Shown: piece after piece, positions 1 through 6,339 of the stretch
Numbering within the stretch: the first letter of the stretch is position 1
Layout of the letters: each line of letters begins with the position of its first letter
Source: a virus
DNA length: 24,381 nucleotides
Virus record (IMG/VR): IMGVR_UViG_3300028598_000008
Span: 1-24,381 of that record
Strand: one strand, 5' to 3'
The notes under the pieces: generated by a model
What the model saw: only the letters and a program-made list of their open reading frames with translations
Database searches by the model: none
What the model was told of the DNA's origin: nothing
Made by a program: the position numbers and the translations under genes

Positions 1-459
1 AAAAAGGGGAAGGGTGCAGCCCGTAAAGCCTACGAAAAAGTCATGACCGGCAACGATGAGGCGGCCTTGTTCAAGGATATGGAATTGGCCTTGGAAGCCC
101 AGAAGCGCTACCGGCAAGAGGCAAGGTCAAGTGGGGAATTTATTGCCCCTTGGAAGCATCCCTCAACCTGGTTGAATCAGGAATGCTGGTTGGATGAGAT
201 TGGCTCACATGCAGACCTGAAGCAAAAGGCGGAACTCGCTCAATGTTCAATGGCAGGCTGTGAGTGCGAGGTACACGGTCCCCGGTTTGATCATTGTGCT
301 TACCACCTGGAGTTTGACGAAAAGGATCATCTGCGGGATGTCCTGATGGCCCCGGAGTTGAGGAAATACTATAACGATCACCCTGAGATCCAAGGGTTGA
401 AAGGTGCCGAGGCAATGAAGTGGATGAAAGACAAGATACGAAATATTGTTAATCGGTGA
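1..459 (+). CDS. Phage replication protein, C-terminal part (5' end cut by window)
   Basis: The frame is open from the first base, so this is the end of a longer gene; the first ATG at 43 is probably internal. Residues around 130-200 of the window frame read RYRQEARSSGEF then HPSTWLNQECWLDE. That 'HP-T-WLNQ-W-DE' pattern is typical of the C-terminus of phage replication/replisome-organiser proteins whose N-terminus carries a winged helix. After it come clustered Cys and His residues (CSMAGCECEVH and HCAYH) that could bind zinc, then a helical tail. It is followed at 34 bases by the next + strand gene. The replication role rests on the motif and on the early-region position; the DNA-binding part lies outside the window. 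Confidence 0.6.
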   Translation, partial: KKGKGAARKAYEKVMTGNDEAALFKDMELALEAQKRYRQEARSSGEFIAPWKHPSTWLNQECWLDEIGSHADLKQKAELAQCSMAGCECEVHGPRFDHCAYHLEFDEKDHLRDVLMAPELRKYYNDHPEIQGLKGAEAMKWMKDKIRNIVNR

Positions 460-492
460 AGATCGGGGGACAACTATGTCTAGGAGAAAGCG

Positions 493-810
493 ATGGGATT
501 TATAAGAATACAGATTCAGCCATTTGAACACCCTGGACCAAGGGATATAGACAGGGCTTTCCCAATTTCAGGAGAGATGGCGAGAAAGACTTTTGAGCCA
601 TTGGATCTGCCCCATCTTAATGCGGACGGGCTGGAAAGAATGCTATGCACAAACCCTGTAACCATCAGAGAAGTAATGGTTAACAGGGGAAAATGGGCAA
701 AAATGATAGCCGATCATGTGGTTGATGTTCTGATGGATTCAATGGAATTTGATGATACAGAAATGGGATATAAGCACGATGGGCCGACAAAATACGGCAA
801 CGCGAGATAG
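493..810 (+). CDS. Hypothetical early protein, 105 aa
   Basis: A soluble 105-residue protein with no family I recognise. The ATG follows a good ribosome site (AGGAGA, about 6 bases upstream). The N-terminal half is rich in proline and aromatic residues, the middle has a helical stretch (around residues 45-80), and the tail is acidic then basic. It sits between the replication gene and other small genes in the same direction, so it is probably co-transcribed with them. A mini-ORF starting AACTATGTCTA at 471 overlaps its start (see findings). Confidence 0.7.
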   Translation: MGFIRIQIQPFEHPGPRDIDRAFPISGEMARKTFEPLDLPHLNADGLERMLCTNPVTIREVMVNRGKWAKMIADHVVDVLMDSMEFDDTEMGYKHDGPTKYGNAR

Positions 811-845
811 GCCAACTATGTCTAACAGAACAGAACAGGAAGGAA

Positions 846-1070
846 ATGATGAATCAGTTTAAGCCGAAAAATGAGAAAGGCGAAGAATGCTGTGAGTGCA
901 GTTGGTATCAGGCAAGCCAGGAGGCTTTAACCGAGGCCCTGCAATCCAACAGGGAAACATGGGAACAGCTTTCAAATGGGCGCGATTACCTAATGACTGT
1001 GGATGCTGATGAGGTGACTGTCGAGGATGCGCTGGAGGCATTTGGCTTTGGCCGTAATGGGCTAGGTTAA
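846..1070 (+). CDS. Hypothetical early protein, 74 aa, Cys-containing N-terminus
   Basis: A short acidic protein starting MMNQ, with AGGAAGG just upstream. Either of two adjacent ATGs (846 or 849) could be used. Residues 14-19 carry ECCECS, three cysteines close together that could coordinate metal, though no second Cys pair follows. The rest looks helical and acidic. A 14-codon mini-ORF beginning AACTATGTCTA at 814 runs across its start. No function can be assigned. Confidence 0.65.
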   Translation: MMNQFKPKNEKGEECCECSWYQASQEALTEALQSNRETWEQLSNGRDYLMTVDADEVTVEDALEAFGFGRNGLG

Positions 1071-1106
1071 TGATTATGGATAGGCTGGATAACGAGAGGA
1101 TGTGAT

Positions 1107-1382
1107 ATGCCTATAAAATATGACGAGGACTTGCCTTTGGCTGTGGAGCTTCAAAAGAATTGCTTTATTCCTCTAGACGACGAGCAGGCCCCGGTCTTGG
1201 TTGAAATAACAGACAAGGAGGCAAAATTCAGACATCAAGCGTGGGCGCTAGTCTTAAATGAAATGTTGGCGCTCAGTTTTTATAATGATATGACTGTGGA
1301 TGTTGATGGATACAGAGTTCAAATAAGAGCTAAATTACTTAAATATCCGCCTATCGGGATTGAGCCTAACAACAAAGGATAA
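1107..1382 (+). CDS. Hypothetical early protein, 91 aa
   Basis: A soluble 91-residue protein starting MPIKYDED. A GAGAGG site lies 7-8 bases before the ATG. Two acidic segments flank a helical centre (around residues 40-60), and the C-terminal part looks beta-rich, ending in a Pro/Gly/Asn tail. It lies in the same-direction series of small early genes; no family recognised. Confidence 0.65.
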   Translation: MPIKYDEDLPLAVELQKNCFIPLDDEQAPVLVEITDKEAKFRHQAWALVLNEMLALSFYNDMTVDVDGYRVQIRAKLLKYPPIGIEPNNKG

Positions 1383-1407
1383 CACCTAACACATTAGGAG
1401 TAGATAG

Positions 1408-1635
1408 ATGAATAAATGGCAGATTGCGGTGCAGGACTTCAAAGATATGTTTCCGCATGGTGTTGAGCACCCACCGGCTGCAATTGCATTATTTGAGTTG
1501 GGGGATGAAATGTATGATGCGCTGGCTGAGTTGGTAGCACTTAAGGAAATAAAGGACGTGCTTGGTAAAACGACGGAATATGCAAAACGTCAGCCTATTG
1601 CATGGAATATAGCCAAGAAGATTATTAACACATAG
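1408..1635 (+). CDS. Hypothetical early protein, 75 aa
   Basis: A 75-residue, mostly helical soluble protein. The start is well supported by TTAGGAG, 7 bases upstream of the ATG. No cysteine cluster, membrane segment or recognisable motif is visible. It is 25 bases after the preceding stop in the same-strand series. Function unknown. Confidence 0.65.
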   Translation: MNKWQIAVQDFKDMFPHGVEHPPAAIALFELGDEMYDALAELVALKEIKDVLGKTTEYAKRQPIAWNIAKKIINT

Positions 1636-1650
1636 TCCAATATATCTATT

Positions 1651-1857
1651 ATGTCACTCCTGCCAAAAAAGAATCCAAGAAATGAGCCCCGGATAACTGA
1701 GCTGAATTGGTATGCAAGATACGGGAAATATCCTGATCGGATTGCCCACACATCAATTGGCAAAGAGTACATGGAAGGCGACTGGAGTTGGAACCGGCGA
1801 AATCCAGATAAAATTGAATATGTAGAAAGGTTGATCAAATACATGGAATATATTTAA
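1651..1857 (+). CDS. Hypothetical early protein, 68 aa, weak ribosome site
   Basis: A 68-residue basic and aromatic-rich protein (several Trp and Tyr, a WYARYGKYPD stretch, WSWNRRNPD near residue 46). Its amino-acid makeup looks like a real protein. The 15 bases between the previous stop and this ATG contain no Shine-Dalgarno sequence, so translation may depend on termination of the gene before it. No family recognised. A reverse-strand reading frame over the same place has neither a ribosome site nor plausible composition. Confidence 0.55.
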   Translation: MSLLPKKNPRNEPRITELNWYARYGKYPDRIAHTSIGKEYMEGDWSWNRRNPDKIEYVERLIKYMEYI

Positions 1858-1877
1858 CAAATAAGGGGTTAATTATT

Positions 1878-2198
1878 ATGCTGAACTCCACGTCACTTTA
1901 CGAAAAGGCAATGGAAGCCGCCGAGGACTATGCCGACAAGGAACACGCTGCCGGAGTCTTAGAAGACGCCCTGGACGCCCTGAAAGGCTCACTGGTGGCG
2001 AAGTACAAAGCCAAAGGGGAAGCAGTGACGATCATTAATAATCTGGTCAAGGACGATCCTGAATATAAGCTGATGGCAACCCAATGGCGGGATGCGGTAA
2101 AAGCCTACCGAATTGCTAGACTGAAGTATGATCAGATATGCCGTTATCAGGATAACGAGAAGACCAACGAAGTGACGGCGAGGCAGTTGACGACATGA
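1878..2198 (+). CDS. Hypothetical phage protein, helical, 106 aa
   Basis: An alanine- and lysine-rich, almost wholly helical protein of 106 residues. A site of the form AAGGGG lies 10 bases before the ATG. The layout (helix, KDDPEY turn near residue 58, then a second amphipathic helix with many Arg/Lys) resembles small phage proteins found beside recombination or single-strand-binding genes, but I cannot name a family. It lies upstream of the methyltransferase and NinG-like genes. Confidence 0.7.
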   Translation: MLNSTSLYEKAMEAAEDYADKEHAAGVLEDALDALKGSLVAKYKAKGEAVTIINNLVKDDPEYKLMATQWRDAVKAYRIARLKYDQICRYQDNEKTNEVTARQLTT

Positions 2199-2223
2199 TA
2201 TTGGGTGAAGTGAGGGCGATCAG

Positions 2224-2427
2224 ATGAAAGACGATAGAAAAGATTATATGCGTCGATTAATTGCAGAAATCCGTGAGGACATGGCAGACGATCCAGACAT
2301 TAAGAAATATCGTGAGCAGTTTGGCGAGGATGTTGTTACTGGGAAATGGGTAAATATATCCCTGCTTTGTGATGTTGTTGAAAACGAAGTGCTAGTTGAG
2401 GAAACCATGAGCGAGGATCAACGTTAA
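2224..2427 (+). CDS. Hypothetical early protein, 67 aa
   Basis: A small acidic protein of 67 residues with charged helices at both ends and a short hydrophobic middle (WVNISLLCDVV). GAGGGCGATC lies just before the ATG. Its stop shares a base with the start of the next gene in a TAATG overlap, so it is probably translationally coupled to the methyltransferase-like gene at 2427. Function unknown. Confidence 0.65.
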   Translation: MKDDRKDYMRRLIAEIREDMADDPDIKKYREQFGEDVVTGKWVNISLLCDVVENEVLVEETMSEDQR

Positions 2428-3014
2428 TGCAATCAATCACTGAACTACCCTATAAACGAGTAGAACAGAATAAAGTTATGAGAATGACGCGGGTTTGGGC
2501 TATGCCTAACGGTGAAACCTTTGATATTCCGCCAATAGGGGATTTTGTGAGGCACTTTATAGAGAAATCTACGGTGAGTATTGACCCATTTTCACGGAAT
2601 AAGCGATGGGCGGCCTATACCAACGATTTGAACCCTAATACTGAGGCGCAGCATCACATGGAATGCGAGGAATTTCTGTCCATGCTGGTTGATGAGGGCG
2701 TTAAAGCGGATCTGATGATTCTTGACCCGCCATATAGCCCAAGGCAGGTAAAAGAATGTTATGACTCCATCGGATTAAAAATGGCACAGGAAGACGCAAT
2801 GGGTGGCGCAGCCAGGAAGCGAAGACGTGAACTGATCAACAAGATCATTGGAAAGGATGGCATTGTCCTAACCTTTGGGTGGGATACTAACGGCATGGGC
2901 GGAAATGAATGGCAGATAGAAGAAATTATGCTGGTGGCGCATGGCTCAGACCATAACGACACAATTTGTATGGCGGAACGAAGGCGCACCGAGCAAGGCC
3001 GTTTATTTGAGTAA
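2427..3014 (+). CDS. DNA adenine methyltransferase-like protein (DPPY motif)
   Basis: The protein has ILDPPYSP at residues 98-105, the catalytic motif IV of amino-methyltransferases that modify adenine N6 or cytosine N4. The segment SIDPFSRNKRWAAYTNDLNP at 51-70 is consistent with cofactor-binding and substrate elements of phage adenine methylases. The C-terminal half has a beta-strand (GIVLTFGWDTNG) and an RRRTEQGRLFE tail. Its 195 residues make it a small, stand-alone modification enzyme without a recognisable specificity domain. It is joined upstream by TAATG coupling and followed after 18 bases by a second methyltransferase. The likely role is protection of phage DNA or regulation by methylation; the target sequence is unknown. 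An alternative is a catalytically weak relative, since a classical motif I glycine loop is not obvious. Confidence 0.75.
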   Translation: MQSITELPYKRVEQNKVMRMTRVWAMPNGETFDIPPIGDFVRHFIEKSTVSIDPFSRNKRWAAYTNDLNPNTEAQHHMECEEFLSMLVDEGVKADLMILDPPYSPRQVKECYDSIGLKMAQEDAMGGAARKRRRELINKIIGKDGIVLTFGWDTNGMGGNEWQIEEIMLVAHGSDHNDTICMAERRRTEQGRLFE

Positions 3015-3032
3015 CTATGGAGGATATAGGTA

Positions 3033-3683
3033 ATGGTTGAGTTGTTAAATATAGACTGCATGGAATACATGGCAACTCAGCCGGATAATGCGTTTGATTT
3101 GGCGATTGTTGATCCGCCTTATGGGATAGGTAGTTGGGTGAGGGACTCATACACAAGCAAAGGCGGAAAAGGGCCAAGAGTTCCCAATACATCATCATGG
3201 GCAAAAGGCGTGAAATGGAACGATGAGATTCCGCAGGAAAGCTATTTTGCAGAATTAAGGAGAATTTCAGATAGACAACTAATATGGGGCGCGAATTACT
3301 ATAATTGTTTTAACGGCGGGGCTTTAATCTGGTACAAGGGCGATCAAGCCAAAACGGTTTCACATGCGGAGATCGCAAGTTTATCATTTCAAAACCGTGT
3401 TGACCTAGTGCATATAAATTGGCAACCAGGATTCTATAGGAAATTGCATGGCGAGCAGATTCATCCTTGTCAGAAACCCGTAAAACTTTATGAATGGATA
3501 TTAAAAAATTACGCCGAATCCGATCAAAGAATATTAGATACCCACTTAGGAAGCGGATCGAGCGCCATTGCTGCCCACTACTTCGGATGTGACTTTGTAG
3601 GGTGCGAGATTGATCCAGATTATTACCAAGCCGCAAAGCAACGGTTTGACAACGAGACTCGGCAGATGAGTTTGAGGGTGTAA
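3033..3683 (+). CDS. DNA (N6-adenine or N4-cytosine) methyltransferase
   Basis: A 216-residue enzyme with motifs in the beta-class order. DPPYG (27-31, catalytic motif IV) comes first, then HPCQKP (144-149), then the SAM-binding LDTHLGSGS (168-176), and finally GCEIDPDYY (190-197), which places the acidic residue that contacts SAM. All key residues are present, so it is probably active. It transfers a methyl group from S-adenosylmethionine to DNA bases. It sits directly after another DPPY protein with no restriction nuclease nearby, pointing to an orphan phage methylase used against host restriction. The ATG follows GATATAGG, and the gene ends in a TAATG overlap with the NinG-like gene. Confidence 0.88.
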   Translation: MVELLNIDCMEYMATQPDNAFDLAIVDPPYGIGSWVRDSYTSKGGKGPRVPNTSSWAKGVKWNDEIPQESYFAELRRISDRQLIWGANYYNCFNGGALIWYKGDQAKTVSHAEIASLSFQNRVDLVHINWQPGFYRKLHGEQIHPCQKPVKLYEWILKNYAESDQRILDTHLGSGSSAIAAHYFGCDFVGCEIDPDYYQAAKQRFDNETRQMSLRV

Positions 3684-4285
3684 TGCCTAAACGGTGCAAA
3701 CAATGTAAGACCGAGATCGTTGATCCGACACCCTGGCGGAAACCCTTCTGCTCATACCAATGTGGTATCCAGTATGTGAGGGCCAAGGATCAGGAGAAGA
3801 AAGCCAAGAAGCAGCGCAAGGAAACACGGGAATGGAAAGAGGCCAACAAAACCAAACCACAATTAATCAAAGAGGCGCATCAAGATGGCTTTAATCCTTA
3901 CATCAGAATCAGAGACAAAGACAAACCGTGTATTAGTTGCGGGCGTCACGAATGGGAGATCCCGGACAAATATACAGGGGGCAAGTGGGATTGCGGGCAC
4001 TATCTATCAGTCGGGTCGTGTCAAGAGCTCCGGTTCCATGAAGATAACGCTCATAAGCAGTGCAAGGAGTGTAACGGAGGCTCCGGTAAGTACGCTCGAA
4101 AGAATCGCACAGTCAGGGAAGAATACAGGGAAAGGCTCATTGAGCGGATTGGATTAGATCGCGTGGAATGGCTCGAAGGCCCTCACCAAACCCAAAACCT
4201 CACCCATGAAGACATTAGAGAAATAAAGCAATACTACAAAGACAAGATCAAGGTACTAAAGGGGAACGACAATGAAAAGACGTGA
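3683..4285 (+). CDS. ninG: NinG/Rap-like recombination nuclease
   Basis: A 200-residue, lysine-rich protein with zinc ligands in two places. Near the N-terminus are C5-x2-C8 and C23-x3-C27. In the core are C83-x2-C86, DCGHYLS (103-109) and AHKQCKECN (123-131). The GHY...CHxxCK-C-N arrangement and the length match the lambda NinG (Rap) family, which acts in phage recombination by processing branched DNA. It begins in a TAATG overlap with the methyltransferase and its end overlaps the next gene by 14 bases. Placement in the early module just before a Q-like gene is the lambdoid nin-region order. Family assignment is confident; the exact cleavage activity is inferred from relatives. Confidence 0.88.
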   Translation: MPKRCKQCKTEIVDPTPWRKPFCSYQCGIQYVRAKDQEKKAKKQRKETREWKEANKTKPQLIKEAHQDGFNPYIRIRDKDKPCISCGRHEWEIPDKYTGGKWDCGHYLSVGSCQELRFHEDNAHKQCKECNGGSGKYARKNRTVREEYRERLIERIGLDRVEWLEGPHQTQNLTHEDIREIKQYYKDKIKVLKGNDNEKT

Positions 4286-4586
4286 GTTTCTCACCATCAG
4301 CCTGAAATTGGGTGCAGTGGCGCTAATCCCGCAGCCTGTGCTGGCCGGGACCGAGGCATTTGAGGAATATTCAACCACTTTGACCATTGGCGGGATTGAA
4401 GAAGGATCACGCATTACTATCTATCAGGGCAATGAAGCGGACGGCTATGAGCATGTGGAAACCCGGCTGATAAAAGACACCGGAGACACTCAGATCCACG
4501 AAATCACCATGAAGGAACCGCCACCTCAGCCGATCATAATACGTCAGACAAAACCAGGCGCAAGGTATATTTATGAGTCTCCATAA
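4272..4586 (+). CDS. Small secreted protein with twin-arginine signal peptide
   Basis: The N-terminus reads KRREFLTIS (residues 2-10), a very good match to the Tat consensus (R-R-x-F-L). It is followed by a moderately hydrophobic stretch ending PVLAG at about residue 26, a plausible signal-peptidase site. The mature part (about 78 residues) is beta-rich and acidic, with TLTIGGIEEGSRITIYQG near residues 36-53 and a proline run (EPPPQP) later; it has no cysteine pairs. It is predicted to be exported folded to the periplasm. The ATG overlaps the end of the NinG-like gene and follows AAAGGGGAACGACA. Phage proteins with a clear Tat signal are uncommon. A role at the cell envelope (exclusion, receptor masking) is only a guess. 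Confidence 0.75.
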   Translation: MKRREFLTISLKLGAVALIPQPVLAGTEAFEEYSTTLTIGGIEEGSRITIYQGNEADGYEHVETRLIKDTGDTQIHEITMKEPPPQPIIIRQTKPGARYIYESP

Positions 4587-4728
4587 AGAAATCGAACAGG
4601 AAGCGGCCAAATATCAATGCCCATGCGGGAAAGACGCGCACCACCATTGCTTTGCCGAAGAAAAAGAATATCACCTATGCGATGACTGTTTTATTGAGAG
4701 GATGAAGAATGAGCGTCTACACCGATAA
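4573..4728 (+). CDS. Small Cys/His-rich protein, 51 aa (likely zinc-binding)
   Basis: A 51-residue reading frame starting MSLHKEIEQE. It carries C16-x-C18, a HHHC cluster (23-26) and C36-x2-C39, a pattern that fits a small zinc ribbon or treble-clef fold. It overlaps the Tat-signal gene by 14 bases and the following gene by 20, consistent with the packing here. AAGG about 8 bases upstream is a modest ribosome site. The Cys/His spacing makes a chance frame unlikely; no function assigned. Confidence 0.6.
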   Translation: MSLHKEIEQEAAKYQCPCGKDAHHHCFAEEKEYHLCDDCFIERMKNERLHR

Positions 4729-4999
4729 GCAAGAGATTGTCAGCATGATCAAGGCTTACCTCTTGTGTGATGACCGGGTCTACCTACATTACAACAAAAC
4801 GGACGATTTCTACATTAAAACCCGTCAATATTCCGAGGATACCGACTACCTTCGCAGTTTTACCCGTGATGATACCGATAAGGAGATATGGGAGCGGGTA
4901 AATTATATCGTGGAAACCATGATAAACGGGTCGGGGCGGGTTAAGAGCAGCCTGGAGCCCTGTTTAGAAGTCATGCGAAATAATGACATATCCGAATAA
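4709..4999 (+). CDS. Hypothetical protein, 96 aa
   Basis: A soluble 96-residue protein rich in Asp, Tyr and Arg. The start is supported by GAGAGGATG upstream. The N-terminal part (EIVSMIKAYLL) is helical and the middle is polar and aromatic. It begins inside the end of the small zinc-type gene and is the last gene before the promoter-like sequence and the Q-like gene. No family recognised. Confidence 0.65.
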   Translation: MSVYTDKQEIVSMIKAYLLCDDRVYLHYNKTDDFYIKTRQYSEDTDYLRSFTRDDTDKEIWERVNYIVETMINGSGRVKSSLEPCLEVMRNNDISE

Positions 5000-5010
5000 T
5001 CTACTATACT
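4983..5010 (+). promoter_or_regulatory. Candidate sigma70-type promoter upstream of Q-like gene
   Basis: ATGACA (4983-4988) and TATACT (5005-5010) are separated by 16 bases and match TTGACA and TATAAT at 5 of 6 positions each. Transcription would begin near 5017, just after the stop at 4999 and before the small frames leading into the Q-like gene. Prediction by eye only. Confidence 0.4.
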
Positions 5011-5024
5011 AATAGCGGGTAACT

Positions 5025-5138
5025 ATGAACTATCGAGAATTGATAGCAATGAACCATGAACATTCAGAACAAAGACATACGGTATTTGCCGCTTTGGTGT
5101 GCGTCTTGCAAAAAGACGTACTCTGGATGGGTGTATAA
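5025..5138 (+). CDS. Possible leader ORF, 37 codons, coupled to Q-like gene
   Basis: An ATG in the context TAACTATGAAC opens a 37-codon frame whose TAA overlaps the Q-like ATG at 5138 in a TAATG junction, the same overlap used at several confident gene pairs in this window. The peptide starts MNYRELIAMN and shows no motif. It may serve to bring ribosomes to the Q-like start rather than make a useful protein. It overlaps the zinc-ribbon frame at 5056, and both may not be expressed. Confidence 0.35.
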   Translation: MNYRELIAMNHEHSEQRHTVFAALVCVLQKDVLWMGV

Positions 5139-5238
5139 TGGCGAGTCCCCAGGCTGCCCAACGTGTAAAGAAAAGGAAGCCCCGGGATCTGCACGACCTG
5201 TTATGGGCATGGGGAAAGTGGCGCAATACGCTTGCTAA
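5056..5238 (+). CDS. Small zinc-ribbon protein, 60 aa
   Basis: The frame encodes C15-A-S-C18 and C34-P-T-C37 separated by 15 residues, a standard zinc-ribbon spacing with Trp/Tyr residues between, so it is probably a real protein. The ribosome site is weak (no clear AGGAG before the ATG). It overlaps the Q-like coding sequence by about 100 bases in another frame, which is long even for this genome. The alternative is a chance frame, but a four-Cys ribbon arising by chance is unlikely. Confidence 0.5.
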   Translation: MNIQNKDIRYLPLWCASCKKTYSGWVYNGESPGCPTCKEKEAPGSARPVMGMGKVAQYAC

Positions 5239-5521
5239 GGGGCTCGGTTACTCAGACGCCTCAAACATACACAGAGCCATTGTCTACGGCGCTTATCTCC
5301 CTTGCGGGACGACTAACATCGTTCCGCTTTACTTTCCCGACCATGAAGTAACCCAGTTAGACCAGCAGATCATCAAACTCCCCAAGCAAGATAAGGAAAT
5401 CCTAATGTATAGATATATTGGGGGATGCTCGTTCGCGGATATCGGCTATTACATCAATAAATACAAGTCCTATGCTCAATACCAGTTAAGGCGAATTGAG
5501 CGCAAATTACACCTTCCCTAG
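5138..5521 (+). CDS. Q-like antiterminator / late transcription regulator
   Basis: A basic N-terminus (KKRKPRDLHD), then LLWAWGKWRNTLAKGLGY (21-38), the W-G-W/GLGY signature seen in Q-type antiterminators of lambdoid phages. Then comes a sigma region-4-like helix-turn-helix: LPKQDKEILMYRYIGG (81-96), SFADIGYYINK (98-108) and a recognition/anchor helix with QLRRIERKL (116-124). Relatives act with RNA polymerase near a late promoter to let it read through terminators. I chose the ATG at 5138, within TATAATG and after GGATGGG, over an upstream in-frame GTG at 5099 because of spacing and the TAATG junction. A strong terminator follows about 95 bases after the stop. The target promoter is not identified. 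Confidence 0.7.
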   Translation: MASPQAAQRVKKRKPRDLHDLLWAWGKWRNTLAKGLGYSDASNIHRAIVYGAYLPCGTTNIVPLYFPDHEVTQLDQQIIKLPKQDKEILMYRYIGGCSFADIGYYINKYKSYAQYQLRRIERKLHLP

Positions 5522-5589
5522 TTGCAAAGTTTATACGGTTTTGCTAGGTTTAACGTAGGGTAGAACACTGCCCCCCGAATAAATCCACT

Positions 5590-5606
5590 GGTGCCTTTCC
5601 CGCACC
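5590..5606. repeat. Inverted repeat (small hairpin) before the main terminator
   Basis: GGTGC and GCACC flank a 7-base loop. It has no T-run on either strand, so alone it is not an intrinsic terminator. It lies between the Q-like gene and the terminator at 5614 and could be a pause or processing hairpin. Confidence 0.35.
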
Positions 5607-5613
5607 CTTCCCC

Positions 5614-5638
5614 AACCCGCTCCCCAGCGGGTTTTTTT
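5614..5638 (+). terminator. Rho-independent terminator after the early module
   Basis: AACCCGCT and AGCGGGTT form an 8-bp stem around a CCCC loop, followed by a run of seven T (5632-5638). This is a textbook intrinsic terminator for rightward transcripts leaving the Q-like gene. On the other strand there is no T-run after the stem, so it should not stop the leftward operon. The 115 bases from 5522 to 5636 hold only this and the small hairpin at 5590. Confidence 0.88.
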
Positions 5639-5705
5639 ATATGAGTTGGACGATCAGAAGCAAGATCGCCAGCACTAACAAGAGAAAGTAGATTCTATTG
5701 CCCAT
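5637..5705 (-). CDS. Single-membrane-segment micropeptide, 22 aa
   Basis: A 22-codon frame: MGNRIYF followed by an unbroken run of Leu/Val/Ile/Ala. It is essentially one transmembrane helix. It overlaps the end of the 94-residue gene by 11 bases, and its ATG is preceded by a purine-rich stretch. It would be the last product of the leftward operon. Very short hydrophobic frames can arise by chance, so the evidence is only the clean membrane segment and the coupled position. Confidence 0.35.
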   Translation of the reverse strand: MGNRIYFLLLVLAILLLIVQLI

Positions 5706-5979
5706 CCCAGTGCCCCGGCCTGTCAGGCTGCGGTACAGGCTTTGGAGCCCCCGGTAAGGGTTTACCCCTATCCGGCCGAAAAGTCCCTTCACGGGCTTCC
5801 CAAGCCCGCCCCTGGTGGTCGATATAAACCCGAGGTTTGGAAATATCAGGCCGGTTAGACTTGGGATGTGGATCGTAAAGGATCTCAGCCCAGCTTGAGG
5901 CAGACAGAATAAACAGGGCCAGCATGATCAGGCCATAGATCGACACGGCTAGTAGCGCGTCTTTGATAAGATTCAGCAT
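5695..5979 (-). CDS. Small secreted or membrane-anchored protein, 94 aa
   Basis: Residues 1-31 form a hydrophobic N-terminus (MLNLIKDALLAVSIYGLIMLALFILSASSWA) that could be a signal peptide with cleavage after SWA, or a membrane anchor; the following 60 residues are polar, Pro/Arg-rich and beta-poor (for example PLPGAPKPVPQPDRPG). AAGGAG lies 8 bases upstream of the ATG. A proline-rich periplasmic tail on one membrane segment is a layout seen among Rz-like spanins, but no lysis genes are adjacent and there is no coiled coil, so I do not assign that role. Confidence 0.65.
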   Translation of the reverse strand: MLNLIKDALLAVSIYGLIMLALFILSASSWAEILYDPHPKSNRPDISKPRVYIDHQGRAWEAREGTFRPDRGKPLPGAPKPVPQPDRPGHWDGQ

Positions 5980-5985
5980 AATGGA

Positions 5986-6165
5986 TTACTCCTTAATGAT
6001 TTCATCACCGAAAGCATGGAGAACCAGACCATTTTCGAGCCGTATCTTGAACATAGGCCCGACTTCAATCAGATCGTATTCTTTTTCCGGTAGTGGCTCG
6101 ATAATTTCCAAGGCCATACCCGAGTATTTGCTGTAATTGGTTTGAACGGAATGAAAAGTTAGCAT
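5986..6165 (-). CDS. Hypothetical protein, 59 aa (leftward operon)
   Basis: Encodes a 59-residue beta-rich acidic protein (MLTFHSVQTN at the start, AFGDEIIKE at the end). The start is fixed by AAGAGGATC upstream, the leader type shared by its neighbours. Just 6 bases separate its stop from the next start, whose AAGGAG lies inside the 3' end of this gene. No family recognised. Confidence 0.65.
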   Translation of the reverse strand: MLTFHSVQTNYSKYSGMALEIIEPLPEKEYDLIEVGPMFKIRLENGLVLHAFGDEIIKE

Positions 6166-6178
6166 AGCGGCGATCCTC

Positions 6179-6319
6179 TTAATAAATTAGCTTTACATCA
6201 TAGATATTTTCGTCATACTTCATACGCGTGAGCATTTCCTTATATTGCTCTAAAGTGCCGTTAATAATACGGCGCTCTTGTATATCGTCAGACCATATTT
6301 TCTTATATTGAATGTGCAT
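6179..6319 (-). CDS. Hypothetical protein, 46 aa (leftward operon)
   Basis: A 46-residue charged, aromatic-rich protein starting MHIQYKKIWS. An AAAGAGGG ribosome site lies upstream in the recurring leader. The Tyr/Ile/Arg makeup and clean spacing to both neighbours support a real gene. Function unknown. Confidence 0.6.
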   Translation of the reverse strand: MHIQYKKIWSDDIQERRIINGTLEQYKEMLTRMKYDENIYDVKLIY

Positions 6320-6339
6320 TGCTTTACCCTCTTTAGTTA

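Noticed and set aside
3310-3786. A 158-codon minus-strand frame opposite the methyltransferase and ninG genes
   Set aside because: Antisense to two well-supported genes.
5695-5979. Rz-like spanin call for the proline-rich 94-residue protein
   Set aside because: The layout is suggestive but there is no adjacent endolysin or holin and no coiled coil; left as a secreted or anchored protein.
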